In this document: piece after piece, positions 5,991 through 6,191 of the stretch
How the letters are laid out: each line of letters begins with the position of its first letter
Position numbering within the stretch: the first letter of the stretch is position 1
NCBI GenBank assembly: GCA_964549785.1
Contig: CAZJXA010000200.1
Coordinates: forward strand, 1 to 6,191
Reading direction: 5' to 3'
DNA length: 6,191 nt
Source of the DNA: JBEIUO01 sp964549785
GTDB taxonomy: Bacteria > Planctomycetota > Phycisphaerae > Phycisphaerales > UBA1924
Notes under the pieces: generated by a model
The model's database searches: none
What the model was told of the DNA's origin: nothing
What the model saw: the letters and a program-made list of their open reading frames with translations, nothing else
Translations under genes and position numbers: made by a program

Positions 5991-6191
5991 CTTGGTGTGA
6001 GGGAAAGTGACGGGTGATCGAGAGACAGGCGAAAGCGCGGGCTCAGGGGATTATTGAAGGTCGGCACTGAGGACGTCGGCGCGGAGAACGTTGGGGCTGA
6101 GAAGGCGGGAGAGGGAGGGGGGCAAGATGCGCGGGCGGGGCAAGGTGCGCAACTTGGGGGATACCTTTGCGCACCTTGATTTTGGGGTGTT
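5991..6191. other. Non-coding right end of window
   Basis: I see no gene here. On the - strand it would be the leader of the MetE-like pseudogene, with no ribosome binding site before its ATG (the preceding bases are pyrimidine-rich). It contains a third copy of GACGTCGG (6072-6079), a purine-rich tract (about 6098-6125), and the inverted repeat annotated separately. A gene may begin or end just beyond the window. Confidence 0.5.
6121..6183 (+). repeat. 12-bp inverted repeat with nearby direct copy
   Basis: CAAGGTGCGCAA (6141-6152) and its exact complement TTGCGCACCTTG (6167-6178) enclose 14 bases, followed by ATTTT (6179-6183). GGCAAGATGCGC (6121-6132) is a near-copy (11 of 12) of GGCAAGGTGCGC (6139-6150), 18 bp upstream. 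On the + strand the stem plus short T-run could be a modest intrinsic terminator, although I see no + strand gene that needs it. Alternatives are an operator for whatever gene lies to the right, or an end of a small repeat element. Confidence 0.55.

Noticed and set aside
5466..6157. A 13-base exact direct repeat, GTGCGCAACTTGG, at 5466-5478 and 6145-6157
   Set aside because: One such match is close to what chance allows in 6 kb of GC-rich DNA, and the flanks do not match, so I do not treat it as element ends or an attachment site.

Overview
This is a GC-rich bacterial window (roughly 65% G+C by eye in the genes). It carries four intact or nearly intact genes and a decayed right end. RecA, the NusB-fused RsmB-type methyltransferase and the two-component pair fit a member of the Planctomycetota, possibly Phycisphaerae. 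That placement is my impression from the protein sequences, not a computed one, and its confidence is low.

Layout. recA lies on the + strand (185-1267) and ends in a strong intrinsic terminator (1321-1358). An rsmB-family 16S rRNA m5C methyltransferase lies convergently on the - strand (stop at 1439, start near 2866). A GC-rich divergent region (2867-3065) separates it from a + strand operon. That operon encodes a membrane sensor histidine kinase (3066-4597, interrupted by a 10-N assembly gap) and, overlapping it by 4 bases, a response regulator whose output domain is an XRE/Cro-type helix-turn-helix (4594-5241). From 5242 to the end I see only remnants: a short ORF of lower G+C that looks like the start of a DUF4304-type protein (5304-5528), and facing it a broken - strand copy of the first third of a MetE-like (cobalamin-independent methionine synthase family) gene (about 5990-5570), with one frameshift, one internal stop and a lost 3' end. 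The last 200 bases hold a perfect 12-bp inverted repeat and no gene.

How the genes work together. RecA and RsmB are housekeeping genes that merely sit side by side. The kinase and regulator are translationally coupled and almost certainly form one phosphorelay: autophosphorylation at a histidine in the HELNTP box, transfer to Asp69 of the regulator, and DNA binding through the C-terminal HTH. The signal and the target genes are unknown. No mobile element, CRISPR array, tRNA or rRNA was seen. The most unusual intact item is the receiver-XRE architecture. The most informative non-obvious item is the MetE-like pseudogene, which appears only when the - strand is read across two reading frames. 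I do not see a convincing new multi-gene system.
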